A DNA stretch of 64,000 nucleotides, from positions 11,827,501 through 11,891,500 of the forward strand of contig NC_066265.1 of the NCBI RefSeq assembly GCF_905404315.1, in the 5' to 3' direction. Source of the stretch: Leptidea sinapis. Taxonomy: Eukaryota; Arthropoda; Insecta; Lepidoptera; Pieridae. Position 1 is the first letter of the stretch. The number at the start of each line of letters is the position of its first letter. Made by a program: the position numbers and the translations under genes. The notes under the pieces are model-generated. The model did not search any database, had not been told where the DNA came from, and was given only the letters and a program-made list of their open reading frames with translations. Shown here in pieces: positions 1-11,459 of this stretch.

Positions 1-42
1 AGTAGGCCACAACCGGAGATAGGCTGAATATTGGGAACGGCC
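1..42. repeat. Right end of a MITE (family G), cut by the window edge
   Basis: The first bases end in a TTGGGAACGGCC terminus preceded by GAGATAGGCTGAATA. The same end occurs as the right terminus of the inverted-repeat element at 21294-21598, so this is the right part of another copy whose body lies before the window. Family identity beyond that is unknown. Confidence 0.5.
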
Positions 43-879
43 GTAACACGGATTACATTGATTGCCTTATACGGTTTCACAGTCAGTTTAGCAATTAGCA
101 AAATATTATGTCTTATTTTATTGTGTTGCGTCTAACTTTAACATTACCGGATTTGTTTAGTAAGAAATTTAAATAATTTACAAACATTTGTTCGAGCATT
201 TTTAAAAGTTTGATGTACATGAGAATGAAATATGAGATTGAAGTTCACAGGGAAATACTATTAAAGAGACGAGGCATATGCGCTCTATCATAGAAGAGCG
301 CTGCCAAAGCGGAAAGAGCAGTTTGTATGTGTATTATTTGAAAAGTATCCTAAAAAATAAAACAAAATTGCTCAAAGTAACTATTCAAGGCGGACGAGGT
401 CGCGGGTAAAGGCTAGTTATAATAAAACGTCTTTTTTCCTTAAATCAAATAAGTCTTTAATCTCTACGAGAAACGAGATCAACTAAAAAGTTCGGAATTT
501 TATCGAAATGCCAGGCGTTTTGTCCGGACATTCCAAATGACTACAGGTAACCCTAATTGTAGGTGTATCACTTAACATCACGTGAAAATATTGGTCATCG
601 CGGCAATTTACCTCATAAAAAAACCGTACAAGTTAAGATGTAAAGAAAATAGCAAGAGACGACGAAATATACACTCAAGTGGACAATCTTTGCGAAAGCT
701 CTTCTAAAAATAAATACATTGAACACGTAACAGCTGTTAGTCTTAGGGACCGAATGCTTTTTCTATTCTCTCTCGATGGAAAATCGATTTCAGTCACGAT
801 GCTCACATTATAGAACACAACATAGTAGAACCCTACTTCAAATGTATTTTATGTCAGTCTCATATATTTAAATTCAGCA
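43..879. other. Gene-free stretch, nothing recognised
   Basis: AT-rich sequence with no long open frame, no clear repeat termini and no splice-bounded exon that I can support. Confidence 0.5.
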
Positions 880-1310
880 CATTTTTTAGCAATCAACTGA
901 AAAACTTCAAAATTACGATATAAATAATATATAAATAGTAAAAAAAAATTGCCTGCGTACAAAGCACACATGTGAGAAATGAAACCTGCATTGTGCATGA
1001 ACCTCTAAACTACATATGAAGTCCTGGTACATGTTGCTAGGATGACACATGATTTCAATCGCTATGAAAGACATTACTATCACCACTACGATATATTTTA
1101 TGCTCTCCTGGTGTCTCGCATCGTACATAAGACAATCTCTTCTTCAACTATGATCACCTGGTACCAAAATACTGTATGATGATTCCTATCCCACTTTCAA
1201 TCGTATGAATATATGTGTCTGTCTCATTTGTCTCGCTTTTTCGTTTCATCGACATTCAAATCACAACGATGCTAAAGAAGTTTTCATTTTAGAAATGTAT
1301 GAATGGTGTT
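880..1310 (+). repeat. Interspersed repeat family E, copy 1
   Basis: About 430 bp that recurs in inverted orientation at 36775-37240 inside an intron of the channel gene. Shared blocks include the segment around 960-1040 (AAGCACACATGTGAGAAATG, then a stretch ending in GTCCTGGTACATGTT), 1120-1165 (AAGACAATCTCTTCTTCAA) and the end at 1213-1280 (TCTCGCTTTTTCGTTTCATC). The last block occurs a third time at 44068-44110 after the 100-bp tandem repeat. No transposase or reverse transcriptase is visible; the class is unknown. Confidence 0.55.
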
Positions 1311-2822
1311 TTTTAGTGTAAATTTCGCTAAATTTCACCATCACTTCAACATGTGTCGTGTTCTACATTTTCCGGTAGCTTTCTCTCAACGTATTGCTTA
1401 ATTGTTGGCAGTACAGATTCGAATCGATTGTTCTCCCCAGCGGCAAATGCTCATAATGAACGATGCCCTACCAAACCCACCATACACACAGCATCACCTT
1501 ATTCCGAGTTTACCCGGATTTTGGACCAGTGTGACCTGACCTTTTTCGGACTTTCTTATCGAACGTGATTCACTTTACAACATCAGATATCAATCTCTTT
1601 AAAAACGGTTCGGTTTTATGACGTCTCAGTAAAAAAATCGCAAATGAGTACACAGTTCATTAGGTTTCTTTCAGTGGCGTCTTGTGGCTCCCAAATATGG
1701 AGCCCTTTTTGTGCACCTAGCTTTCTTCAAATGGGTCTAAATTTTTTTTGGTCAATTCCCGGGTAATTGCAAGTAACAGGATGTACCAATGCAAAGTGCA
1801 TTTTTGCCATCAAATTTCCCGGATGGGAAAGGTTTAAGCCAGTTATGTGCTGCTCTTTTGTGTACTCTTTTTTATTAGAGAATCTATAATCACATTTAAA
1901 AGTTTATCATAGCATTCAATAGACGTTCTATAGTAAATGTAAAATCGCTTTTCATCTTCACGTAGTTGCCAGTGCAAGGTATGGAATTCACCTTCCTTTC
2001 TCTGGTTTCATTTATACTGTGTACCCAAACTCTTGCTTTTCTGAAAAAAAATAACATAATGAGACATTATCTTACAATTGATTCACTAGACTGTATTGTG
2101 TTGTACTTACCTTTCTTGATCCTCTTCATCTTCAATGAGAGCAGACAGAAGTAAAACTTCTTCAATTTCACTATCTGTATCAGAGAATATTGTAGTTAAA
2201 TGACGTGGCTTCAGCCTGTTGAACGCAATAACAAACGCGACAGTGTACACAACTTTTGCACGCGCAGTAATCGCCACCGTGCACGCCACCACGGACGCGA
2301 ATTGAACGCGTTGGTTTGTCCTAGCTTTTGCTGAAACTGCATTAGTTAGTTAGTTAGTTAGTACGAATGGGCAGTGATCGCGTACCATATTATATACATA
2401 TATGGTGATCATATATACATATAAGGTGATCACGTATGCTAGTGCGTCCTACTGTCTCATAAAAGAGCAGTTTCAATCTCGAATCAAGAACTTCACACAT
2501 TTTACTGTATTTCGTATCACACACACTTGTTTCGTTTGCCCCGAGTAAGTTGTAGTGGAGTCGTAAAAAGTTGTGATGCCCTTCCCCGAGTTCAAGGCAT
2601 CTCCCAAAATACTCTTTATTGTTAGGGGAATGATTGGATCGCCCCAAAAAAGCAATAAGTGTCTATTGTGAACAGGAAACTATTTTTTGTACAGAAATAT
2701 TTCTTTATTTGCTTTACGTTTGTACGCTGTTAATATGATGAGCAAAATTTTGGGAAAAAAATAGTCGGGTTCAATTCTATTCATAGGAAATACAAATAAT
2801 ACACTTGCAAGCATTGGTACTT
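1311..2822. other. Gene-free stretch with a short TTAG microsatellite
   Basis: No gene is supported. The only simple repeat is five TTAG units at about 2342-2361; this is a short microsatellite and not the insect telomere repeat TTAGG. Short open frames here have no recognisable content. Confidence 0.5.
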
Positions 2823-2825
2823 TAA

Positions 2826-3406
2826 GGGCTATTTTTCACCGAGACACCACGGTGGCTCTGTGAGCCACACTCTATAGCCACACTTTGGTGTCTGTATGGT
2901 GTCTAGTTTGGTAGCTTATGGACACCACGGTGGCGTAACCAGTCGCCGCTACCAATTTAGTGGATGGACCAACTCGGACGCGTCATGACTCTGGTGTCTG
3001 TATGGTGTCTAGTTTGGTAGCTTATGGACACCACGGTGGTGCAATCAGTCTCCGCTACCAACAAAATATATACAGGTCTATAGGGAACTTCTTAACTGGT
3101 GTCCTTTTGGTTGCGCAACCAATTTAGTGGCACGACCAACTCGGACGATTCATGACTATGGTGTCTGTATGGTGTCTAGTGTGGTAGCTTATGGACATCA
3201 CGGTGGCGCAACCAGTCACCGCTACCAACAAAATATATACAGGTCTATAGGGAGTTCTTAACTGGTGTCCGTTTGGTTGCGTTACCAATATAGTGGCACG
3301 ACCAACTCGGACGCGTCATGACTCTGGTGACTGTATGGTGTCTAGATTGGTAGCTTATGTGGCACAGCCAATCGCGCCACCGTGGTGTCCCGGTGAAATA
3401 TAGCCC
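2826..3406. mobile_element. PIF/Harbinger-like MITE with internal tandem repeats
   Basis: A 581-bp element with 31-bp terminal inverted repeats: GGGCTATTTTTCACCG... on the left and its complement on the right, 29 of 31 positions agreeing. It is flanked by TAA at 2823-2825 and TAA at 3407-3409, the 3-bp TWA-type duplication typical of PIF/Harbinger elements. The inside is built from a roughly 167-bp unit (anchor GGTGTCTGTATGGTGTCTAG at about 2886, 2992, 3160 and, with one change, 3327), the first spacing being shortened to about 106 bp. The odd palindrome CACCACGGTGGTG is part of the unit. No transposase is encoded, so it is non-autonomous. Superfamily is inferred from the ends and duplication only. 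Confidence 0.75.
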
Positions 3407-3935
3407 TAAAACAGAAATAACATACATCAGAAATCAATCGAAATAATAGATGTCGATATCTGATGAAAGAATCCCTAGCTCGATCTTTTCCTAATCTCAA
3501 ATGGAAAAAAAGTAATTGCCAGCTCTCACTCAGCCGCAACGTTAGGGTTGCCAGGAGTTAACACAAACATGTATATTATTCTTAATTATTGATAGAACAC
3601 TTAATATTTTTAAAGGAAATAAAGGAACGAGACGAGACCAGAAGACCTCTGCTTGCGGCCATTTTTTAACTGGCAACCATAGTTTATCGTAAAATATAGA
3701 TAAATAAAATAACAAATTGGAGGGTTGCAGTCACGCATAATAATTTAACGTTAAGGCAATCTATTGAAATCGTTATTAAGATTTTTATTGAGATAAAGAT
3801 TAAGAGGCATTAACGGATAAAAAAAATGTATTAAAACTCTTCCATTCTGCAGATATACGAATATAGTATGCGTATTCTCAAATTAAAATAAATACCAAAC
3901 AATATCATAATTAACAAGCTTAGTAAAATTTTAAT

Positions 3936-4852
3936 ATAGTTGACCCGAAGAATTTCGTCTATTGACGTCTATTGACGAAATTCTTAAAATCCTTCCTTAA
4001 CTGACCTCAACTCGGCAAAAGGAGTATACCAAATTTCAAGTTTCTACGCTTTGTAATTCTAGAGATTCTAGAGATATCGTGATGAGTCAATAGATAGGTG
4101 GAAATCTCTTATAATATATAGACTAGCTGACCCGACAGACGTTCTTCTGTTCATAGTATAAAAACTCTTGCGGGTGGAATTTTGTAAAATCCGTTAGCAG
4201 CTGACCTCAACTCGGCAAAACGAGTATTCCTACCAAATTTCAAGTCTCTACGCCTGGTGATTCTAGAGATATCGCGATGAGTAAATAGATGGGTGGAAAT
4301 CTCTTATAATATATAGACTAGCTGACCCGACAGACGTTCTTCTGTTCATAGTATAAAAACTCTTGCGGGTGGAATTTCGTAAAATCCGTTCTTAGCTGAC
4401 CTCAACTCGGCAAAACGAGTATTTTTACTAAATTGCAAGTTCTTTACGCCTTGTGATTCTAGAGATATCGTGATGAGTTAATAGATCGGTGTAAATCTCT
4501 TATAATATATAGACTAGCTGACCCGACAGAAGTTCTTCTGTTTATAGTATAAAAACTCTTGCGGGTGGAATTTCGTAAAATACGTTCGTAGCTGACCTCA
4601 ACTCGGCAAAACGAGTATTCCTACCAAATTTCAAGTTCTACGCCTTGTGATTCTAGAGATATCGTGATAAGTTAATAGATCGGTGTTAATTTCTAATAAT
4701 ATATAAACTAGAACCGACAGACGTTGTTCAGTTCATAGTAAAAAAACTCTTGCAGGTGGAATTTCGTGAAATCCGTTCCTAGCTGACCTCTACTCGGCGA
4801 AAGAAATATTCAGAGAAATTGTGATGAGATGGAAATCTGATATACTTAAATA
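3936..4852 (-). mobile_element. Head-to-tail tandem array of Helitron-like units (about 195 bp)
   Basis: Five consecutive units: about 3936-4122 (degraded), 4123-4317 (195 bp), 4318-4513 (196 bp), 4514-4707 (194 bp) and a decayed 4708-4852. Read on the minus strand each unit begins TCTATATATTATAAGAG and ends CTGTCGGGTCAGCTAG, so the junctions are exactly CTAG|TC. 5'-TC and 3'-CTRR are the terminal signatures of Helitrons, and head-to-tail arrays with such junctions are a known Helitron product. The single insertion at 10949-11233 has the same CTAG-end sequence and sits between A and T, supporting the assignment. I see no strong hairpin just before CTAG, which is a point against a canonical Helitron. 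Confidence 0.65.
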
Positions 4853-7170
4853 GATTAGAGCATAGACTTAATTTATATTAGCGTATATGTAGCTTTTAGG
4901 AGACAGTTTACAGCCCGATAATAAGTGACTATTTGTCAATGTGTGCGTTAGCTAGTGGTAAATATAAAAATGTTTAAACTACTAAGAAGATAATGCCAAG
5001 CGTGGCTGACTGTTTACGACTTATGAAACAAAATAGGTTGCGTTACAATAAATTCGTTTTCTGTTATTTTATAGCTCCTTTAGAGAAGTTCTTCTCTCTC
5101 GCACGCTTTGTGTGTTTTTTCTATTGTGTAATATACATAAACAATAAGTTCAGTAACATTGCCTTTTAATATGTAAAACATCATTTCGAAAAGTGCGTCA
5201 CTTCAGCGATCTTGGACAGCGCCAACTATTAATTGTTAAAGTAATAAAAGTTGTTTAAAAAAACTTAAGAAACACGCTATGGTTGAAAACTTGGTTCAAA
5301 TTGAAAATGAACATCTATTCCTGCCTTATTGACGATACACGACGATATGAAAAAATTATATAAATGAACAAAAATCTTAATTTGCAAATTGAAACTGTAA
5401 TAATTTTATCAAATTAATGTACTGTCACCCATCCTCGATAAATGAATTGGTTTACAAACAAATATACATACAGGTGAAACTCATAAAAAGGGTGTAAAAT
5501 ATAATTCCATGGTAACGCATAATCGAAATGTGGAGTTACCCATGTCTCAGCCCAGTATGTCTATCAATAAATACATCATAATCTGTTCAGTCACTTGCGT
5601 AATTGAATAACAAAACTAAACATGTTCACAAACTTTGACATACTTATAGACCTAAATTAATAAACATAATAATATTTGGTACTTTTTTAGTAAATAAGAG
5701 TTGCAAAACTCTAAAAAGTTGTCAGTCTAAAAAGATGTGGTCTGAAAATCCAAATTAGATTCCTTCAATGCGCAAAGAATAGAGACAATTCGTTTTACCA
5801 ATTTGCACGAGAAACATGTTTCTCGTGGCATCAGCCTTCTTAATAGAAATGTAAATTTATTTTTGAATTCTCCTTATAGTTCTGACATTGTATTGTAGTA
5901 TTATTTGCATTAGCCACATATTTACAAAATTTTACATTTGTATGGTATCTTATCATGCTATTCAAGCTATATCTGTCAACACTTTGATAACTTAAACATT
6001 TTACTTATGGCAAGTACTATTTAGGTTTTCCTTTTCTTCGTCAATCGCCGTCTCCTCGACTGATTTTGATGGTCACCATTGCTTTTTCACTTTGTACGCA
6101 GCAGCTCGCGATAGTCACCCAGAGCTCAAGACCTCTCCAAGGTTTTTCAGTTCCTCTGTTCACATTTTATTTAGTCTCTGTGTTATAAGCACGCATGTTT
6201 TATTTGTCTGTACTTTATTGGAGTTTCATTTTCTTATCATCTTATTATCTATGTTTCTCAGCCATTACTTTGATGCTTATAAAAGCGGAAAATTGCTTCC
6301 GAAAGTTCAAACTTGGTATTTTTTAAATTCAGTAACCTTCCGATATTCATTTTCTATCTGGTATCAAACTGGATAGTAAACTTAGGCCGGATTGGCTAGA
6401 TAACTGGGTATCCGCTGGATCCCTAATATATACCCCTAAGAATTATTCTCAAATGATATCGAGTAAAGTAGTTACTATTAGTAAATATTGTATATTAATA
6501 CAACCAACAAGGAAAGATGAAAAATTAGGTTGTTAAGTTTAATCTCTTGATAAATTGATGGCTGAAACCGTTCTCATTGCTTAAAACACATAATTAAATA
6601 ACTGAATAAATAAATAATAATCAGATAATAAAACCTCAATGTAGCTATTGAAATATTGTATGAAAAATTTGCCAAGGACTTTGGTCGTCTGCTGCATACT
6701 CTCTCTTTCTCCGCATATCTTTCACCGTTTTGGGTCAATATTTTTATGTAGCAGAAGCTAACCGATTATTTATCTTTTACATACACCGATAAGTACCATG
6801 TCAACCAGGTACTTAAAAATATTGAATTAAATGACACAATGTTAAATACATAATCAATCAAGAACTAAGATACAACAGATATTCATAGGAAAAGTTATAT
6901 GATTATTCCATATTAATACCACAGAATAGGGATGAATACTAACTAAATACATGTCTAATCAATCACACAAACACAAAAGACTAGCAGAATAATGTATTAT
7001 TTATTAGAATACCGCTCTCACTTCATTCAAATCTCAAATCATAATACAAATCGATGTTTAATTATGTTTAAAAACAAGAATTAATTGAATATTTTTATAC
7101 TTTTAAAAATTGTGGTGTGCCAGGATTCTATTAAGATGACTTCGTCCTTTTACTTTATTTATCTGAGTTT
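4853..7170. other. Gene-free stretch, nothing recognised
   Basis: AT-rich intergenic DNA. A 94-codon open frame at 6092-6376 has no recognisable domain, no splice context and is probably chance. Confidence 0.5.
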
Positions 7171-7244
7171 AACGTGTTTGAAACACTGAATAAAAGCTCT
7201 TTAATTAAAATCATAATCATCAGCCGGAAGCCGGTGATTCCTGT

Positions 7245-7317
7245 ACGATACAACATGGGTTCCTTCAAAAAAATCGCGTACACCTTAAAGGCCGACAACG
7301 CTCCTGTGATTCAGGAA
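7245..7317 (+). mobile_element. LINE-A 3'-end fragment
   Basis: About 70 bp matching the last coding part of the LINE-A family (compare 38990-39062): the block encoding ...MG(T/S)FKK(S/I)AYT..KG. It abuts the RTE relic that follows on the other strand, suggesting one element was inserted into or next to the other. Confidence 0.6.
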
Positions 7318-7319
7318 GG

Positions 7320-8000
7320 TTTTACGGAGCTTCTCGAATGCTGCCCATCCGAGTTGGACTACTTTCGCGAAATTGGACCTGCCTAACTGGATTGTTTGTC
7401 CAAGGTAGATATACTCGTCAAAAATTCTAAAGTACAGTTTCCAATTGTTACGCAAGGCCATGGACATTTGACATTTGATCTTCGTCTGTCCATGTTCATC
7501 TTATGAACTACTCCTTGGGAAGCTGTATTGAGGCCATCGAGCATGCTAAGTCTTCCATGATCTCAGCGATGATAACGATATCGTCTGCGAATCGAAGGTG
7601 AGTGATATATTCGCCTTTGAAATTAATGCCCAATCCATTCCAGTCCAGAAGCTTAAAGACATCTTCCAACGCAGCGGTGAACAGCTTCGGCGATAGGCTT
7701 AGTGATCTGATAGGTAGATCCTGGAGACGGACTGACATGGTGGCGTTTCCATACAAACACTTCAACGCTTCGATATATCGATAATTAAAATGGCGCCTTT
7801 GGAGAGACTGTAGCACCTGACTGTAGGTCTCGATCGAATCAAAGGCTTTCTCACTGTCCACGAACACCAAGCATAGTGGCCGGTTATACTCCTCCGTCTT
7901 CTGTATAAGCTACCGCAGCGTATGTACTCGTATGTGGTCTATAGTGCTAAAGCCTTTTCGGAATCCGGCTTGTTCGGGAGGCTGGAAGTAGCTCCATAAG
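7320..8000 (-). pseudogene. RTE-clade reverse transcriptase relic
   Basis: Minus-strand remnant of a non-LTR reverse transcriptase. In order from 8000 downwards: PEQAGFRKGFSTIDHI, then LVFVDSEKAFDSIET (palm, first catalytic Asp), SPKLFTAALEDVFKLLDWNG, THLRFADDIVIIAE (FADD catalytic box) and finally YIYLGQTIQLGRSNF near 7430. These motifs are typical of lepidopteran RTE-type LINEs. The frame is broken by stop codons (one after HTLR) and the stretch around the RGVRQGD motif is missing, as is the segment between the FADD block and YLGQT. It is a dead, 5'-truncated, internally deleted copy. A separate endonuclease relic of the same clade is at 47570-48235. Confidence 0.85.
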
Positions 8001-8474
8001 CCTCCATAAAGATTTCATCGAATTATGGTGAAATATACCTTTATCTTCCGAACTATCAATTTCATTGGCCTACATCTCACATGTATACATATATACGTGT
8101 TTCTAAAGAAATATCTAAATTGTTACAACCTCACAATGCTAAATACCTATCTGATCCCAGATCAATAGAACCTTCGGAAACAGGCTATTTAAGAATATTT
8201 ATCTCCTCGGGAGGGCATTATGACGGAGGTCAGAGTAATAAATAAGGGTCGCGGGTCAATACTGAGCTGTCTGAATTATAGAGCACTCGTAAAATTGCGA
8301 GTGAGGTTGCTGTCGTTAAGTATAATAACTTAAGCTGTCATTTGCTGGTAAGTTTTTTATGATAAAGTTAATTATTATCTCTGGCTTAGTTATGATATTA
8401 TATATAATACAAGCGTCTACCCGCGACTTTATCCGCGTTTAATATTGTATCATGCTCCTTCGAATGTAATTATA

Positions 8475-8968
8475 TACTTAGTCTTGCCATAAATACTGAG
8501 ACAAAGAAAAACAATTTCTATTTCAAATAACATTTATTACTTTTACAGTGTGTTAGTTTAATACATACATATAAAACAATTTAAAATATAAAAAGCCAAT
8601 TCGAAGTGGTCTCCACTGGCTGCAATACAGACAGTCATTTAAACATTGAGTTCAATTATCAATACGAGTAGAAGCACGCACTCTATCCATGGAAAAATTC
8701 TTCACTGACAATCGTACGGATTGCTTTAGGGACTCCAAATTATGGCGTTTAGAGCAAGCCGTACTCTCTAAAACTGACCATAAATCATAATCCAGCGGAT
8801 TAAGATCGGGACTAGACGACGGCCAGTCTTCACCTCTGATGAAGTCCGATACGTTCGTTTCCAACCAAGACTGCGTAGACCTAGCCTTATGACCCGGCAC
8901 CGAGTCTTGCTGCAAAGATCATTCTTGGTTATCGAACATAAATAGTTTTTATTTCGGTTGGTAAACAC
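8475..8968 (-). pseudogene. maT (DD37D) mariner-family transposase relic
   Basis: C-terminal half of a Tc1/mariner transposase on the minus strand. The second catalytic Asp is in QQDSVPGHKAR and the third in SSPDLNPLDYDLW; exactly 37 residues lie between them, the spacing of the maT/DD37D group known from moths. The end of the protein (ASGDHFELAFYIL) is readable in another frame near 8580-8632, and a TGA replaces the Trp codon of the NQEW motif upstream of QQD. Beyond the 3' end, TACTTAGTCTTGCCATAAAT at about 8476-8495 looks like the terminal inverted repeat. The N-terminal half and first Asp are absent. Dead copy. Confidence 0.85.
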
Positions 8969-8975
8969 TGCTGTT

Positions 8976-9726
8976 TTCCTCCATTAGGTAAACCGTTGTA
9001 GACTATAATTGGCTATGTTTTTGTATTAAATTATAAGTGATTATTTTGTTTTAAGCTGTTGTCAACCCCAATAATATAAAAAAAAATAAGAAAAATATAC
9101 TTTTTTGTCAAACATGTACCGGAAAAAAGTCAATTACACACAAAATGATAGTAATTCAATTAAAATTTATTTTATCGCCTTCAAAGTAAACTATGCTCCT
9201 TCTGATACGAAACAATTACGCCAACGAATAATTAAATTGTCAGAAAATTTCTACTCTTTTTACGGAAGTGAGTTTAGTTCTCGTCGCGAACTCTTCTTTA
9301 TGTTTTTCTTTTGGAAAAGGAAAAAAGTCGGCTGGAATGAGTTGGTTGCCCGATGGTATTACTTGAGTTTTTGATAAAAAAAAATATATTACATAATAAC
9401 GTAGATAATTTATGCGTCTAGATAGAGCCTCTTGCTGCTAGACAACGAATAAAAACAGGACAGTTTTATTACTTTAGTGTGCGTGACAAGCTACGTGTTA
9501 CACTCGCGATTTGTATGTCACTTTGTGGTGGTGTGCGTGTATTGCTTAAAATAGAGGTTAACTGTCAAACTCAATTTTTTCGACGGTCTCTAGACGCATA
9601 AATGATCTAAGACATACTTTCGATATATTTTTCTAGACGTTATTCCGTGTAGAATGAGACATCGGTCATATTTTTAGGAGCTTTTTTTTCCGTACTTTTA
9701 GAGTAGCGTTAAAATTGATGTTTATC
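8976..9726. other. Gene-free stretch, nothing recognised
   Basis: Contains an 89-codon open frame at 9105-9374 rich in Lys, Phe and Tyr without any recognisable motif; AT-rich codon content suggests chance. No repeat termini were seen. Confidence 0.4.
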
Positions 9727-9990
9727 CTTTAATATGTCGTGTTCTTCTTCATGACACTCTTGGCAGAGCGGTCGTGGTCATCACCAAGTGACATCTTTTG
9801 GAGGAGATGTGATTCGCCCCATGAGCATTCGCCGCTTTTCCCTGCTGGCCTACAGCCTGGTAAACTCGATCTATGAACCGCCCACAGCAGACTAAATTGG
9901 TCGGTCCATCGCTTGGTGACCTTCCCCCCCCCCCCTCTGGTGCCCTCTACTTTTGATTTATGACCTTTAATATTATGGACTACTGACACA
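9727..9990 (-). mobile_element. Possible LINE 3'-region debris
   Basis: On the minus strand a frame contains KVTKRWTDQF, resembling the ...(K/P)RWTDD... motif near the C-terminus of lepidopteran LINE reverse transcriptases, followed by out-of-frame fragments. A run of about 13 C bases lies near 9926-9938. The similarity is short and the call is weak. Confidence 0.3.
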
Positions 9991-10024
9991 TAACATCTAT
10001 GTTTCGAGATGATTCATCTCTGGT

Positions 10025-10482
10025 TTCGACCACGTGTAACGCAGATCATCGAATCGTTGGCGATCCAGTGCTCTGAATGGCTAGATTACTAGACCTTACA
10101 AAGAGGGTTGGTTCAAAGTGGGTTCATCATGGCGAGTGTTCCGAAGATCAATTTGATCCAGCCAAATTCCACACGCGCACGACACGAGAGACCACTGCAT
10201 TAATTCAAGCCAGCCCACATTCTCGCACTCTACAAAGCGTAGATCCGGCCACATAAGGATTATTGCTATCATCTCTGGTCCGTCGCACACCAATATCAGC
10301 TCAATCCATTTGTACTGCTTGCAAGGCAGAGCAGCTCGAATTGTTGGGGACCCATAGCTCTATGAATGACTGGATCACTTGCGCGTTGATTACTGGCGTT
10401 GCGAGATACATCGCTTCATTGTGTGTCTTTCACCATATTTTGACGTTCAATAAGTGATTTTGAATAAAAATATTTGAATTTG
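10025..10482 (+). mobile_element. Scrambled LINE-A fragments with a LINE-C type tail
   Basis: Degenerate LINE-A segments out of their normal order: about 10025-10090 matches the block 38677-38745 of the best copy, 10130-10195 matches 38795-38860, then 10200-10432 goes back to the block that starts CCCACATTCTAGC...CAGGTCCGGCC (38577 onward). The last 45 bp (10437-10482, TTCAATAAGTGATTTTGAAT then AAAAATATTTGAATTTGAA) is the 3' tail seen on the unrelated LINE at 35235-36167. The mix suggests two old LINE-A fragments plus a later insertion or template switch. Confidence 0.6.
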
Positions 10483-10859
10483 AAAAAAGACTAAATCCTA
10501 TGTCTGGACTCCAAGACAAGCAAAAGCATTTATCCAAATCAAAATTTTATGCAGAGTAAAGCTATATTATTCAACGTCTTATTTTATTAACCACTTTAAA
10601 CAATGAAGCTTTATGTATATCCTCCGCTGTAATTTAATATACTTGCCACTGTAATAATACTTACATAAAATCTGAATAAGAAATGATGCATAAATTTGAC
10701 GCTGTCGTAAAACTAAAGTAGTTCACACCTAATTTGAACGGGAACTATTCAGACTAAATTAAAAAAAACGAATAAAATAAAGTCTTATCATATATTCAAT
10801 CCTGTTGTCCTGATGTTTGTTCCCAATGAACTCCTTAAATAATAACGGATTCTAATGAG

Positions 10860-11395
10860 GATTAATTTATGGAGTGCAGTTTAGTACAACTTGAGAGACA
10901 GGATAGTTTTTATTTCGATTTGGGACCCACTATTATTTTTATTTCCAACTAGCTGACCCGACAAACGTTGTTTTGCCATATAAATTGTATTGATCTTTTT
11001 CTTGCTAGTTGATAAGAGATGGCGCTAGTTATATTCATTAGTAACAATCACACTTCTTTTATATTTTGTATAATTCACACTATAGTTTTATAAATTATAG
11101 CCTATTTGTTATTCTAGTGTGTAAGCTATATTATTGTAAAGTTTCATCAAAATCTATTCAGTAGATTTTGCGTTAAAGAAGTTCAAACATACATCCAGAC
11201 ATACAAACTTTCACATTTATAATATTTGTAGGATATTTGTTTTCTATGGAGATATTTTCTATGAGAGAATTTATTGACGCACGGTTTGACAGTTCTGCTG
11301 TGAAACTATTTCATTATAACAACATGGAGCATTTTTACGAAATAATTATTGATATTATGATATATCATTGACAAATTCTTAATATACAGTATTTC
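10860..11395 (+). repeat. Repeat family F, copy 1, interrupted by a Helitron-like insertion
   Basis: Sequence running 10860-10948 and resuming at 11234-11395 matches, as one uninterrupted block, the reverse complement of 13985-14215. Shared landmarks are GTGCAGTTTAGT(A/C)CAACTTGAG, GGGACCCA(C/T) and ACAGTTCTGCTGTGAAACTA. The paralogue therefore shows the empty site for the insertion at 10949-11233. Confidence 0.75.
10949..11233 (-). mobile_element. Single Helitron-like insertion with a paralogous empty site
   Basis: A 285-bp insertion. On the minus strand it starts TCCTACAAATATTATAAATG and ends CGTTTGTCGGGTCAGCTAG, with A before it and T after it. The same flank is uninterrupted (CCAA|TATTTG) in the family F copy at 13985-14215, so the ends are fixed by comparison and not by guesswork. 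TC at the 5' end, CTAG at the 3' end and insertion between A and T without target duplication are the Helitron rules. It carries no gene and is non-autonomous. Confidence 0.75.
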
Positions 11396-11459
11396 ATAGA
11401 AAATTATTTTAGTGACGAATTTACGATTGAATTTAGATTTTTCTAAATCTAAATCCGCG

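Noticed and set aside
2342..2361. TTAG repeat as telomere-like sequence
   Set aside because: Only five units, and the unit is TTAG, not the insect TTAGG.
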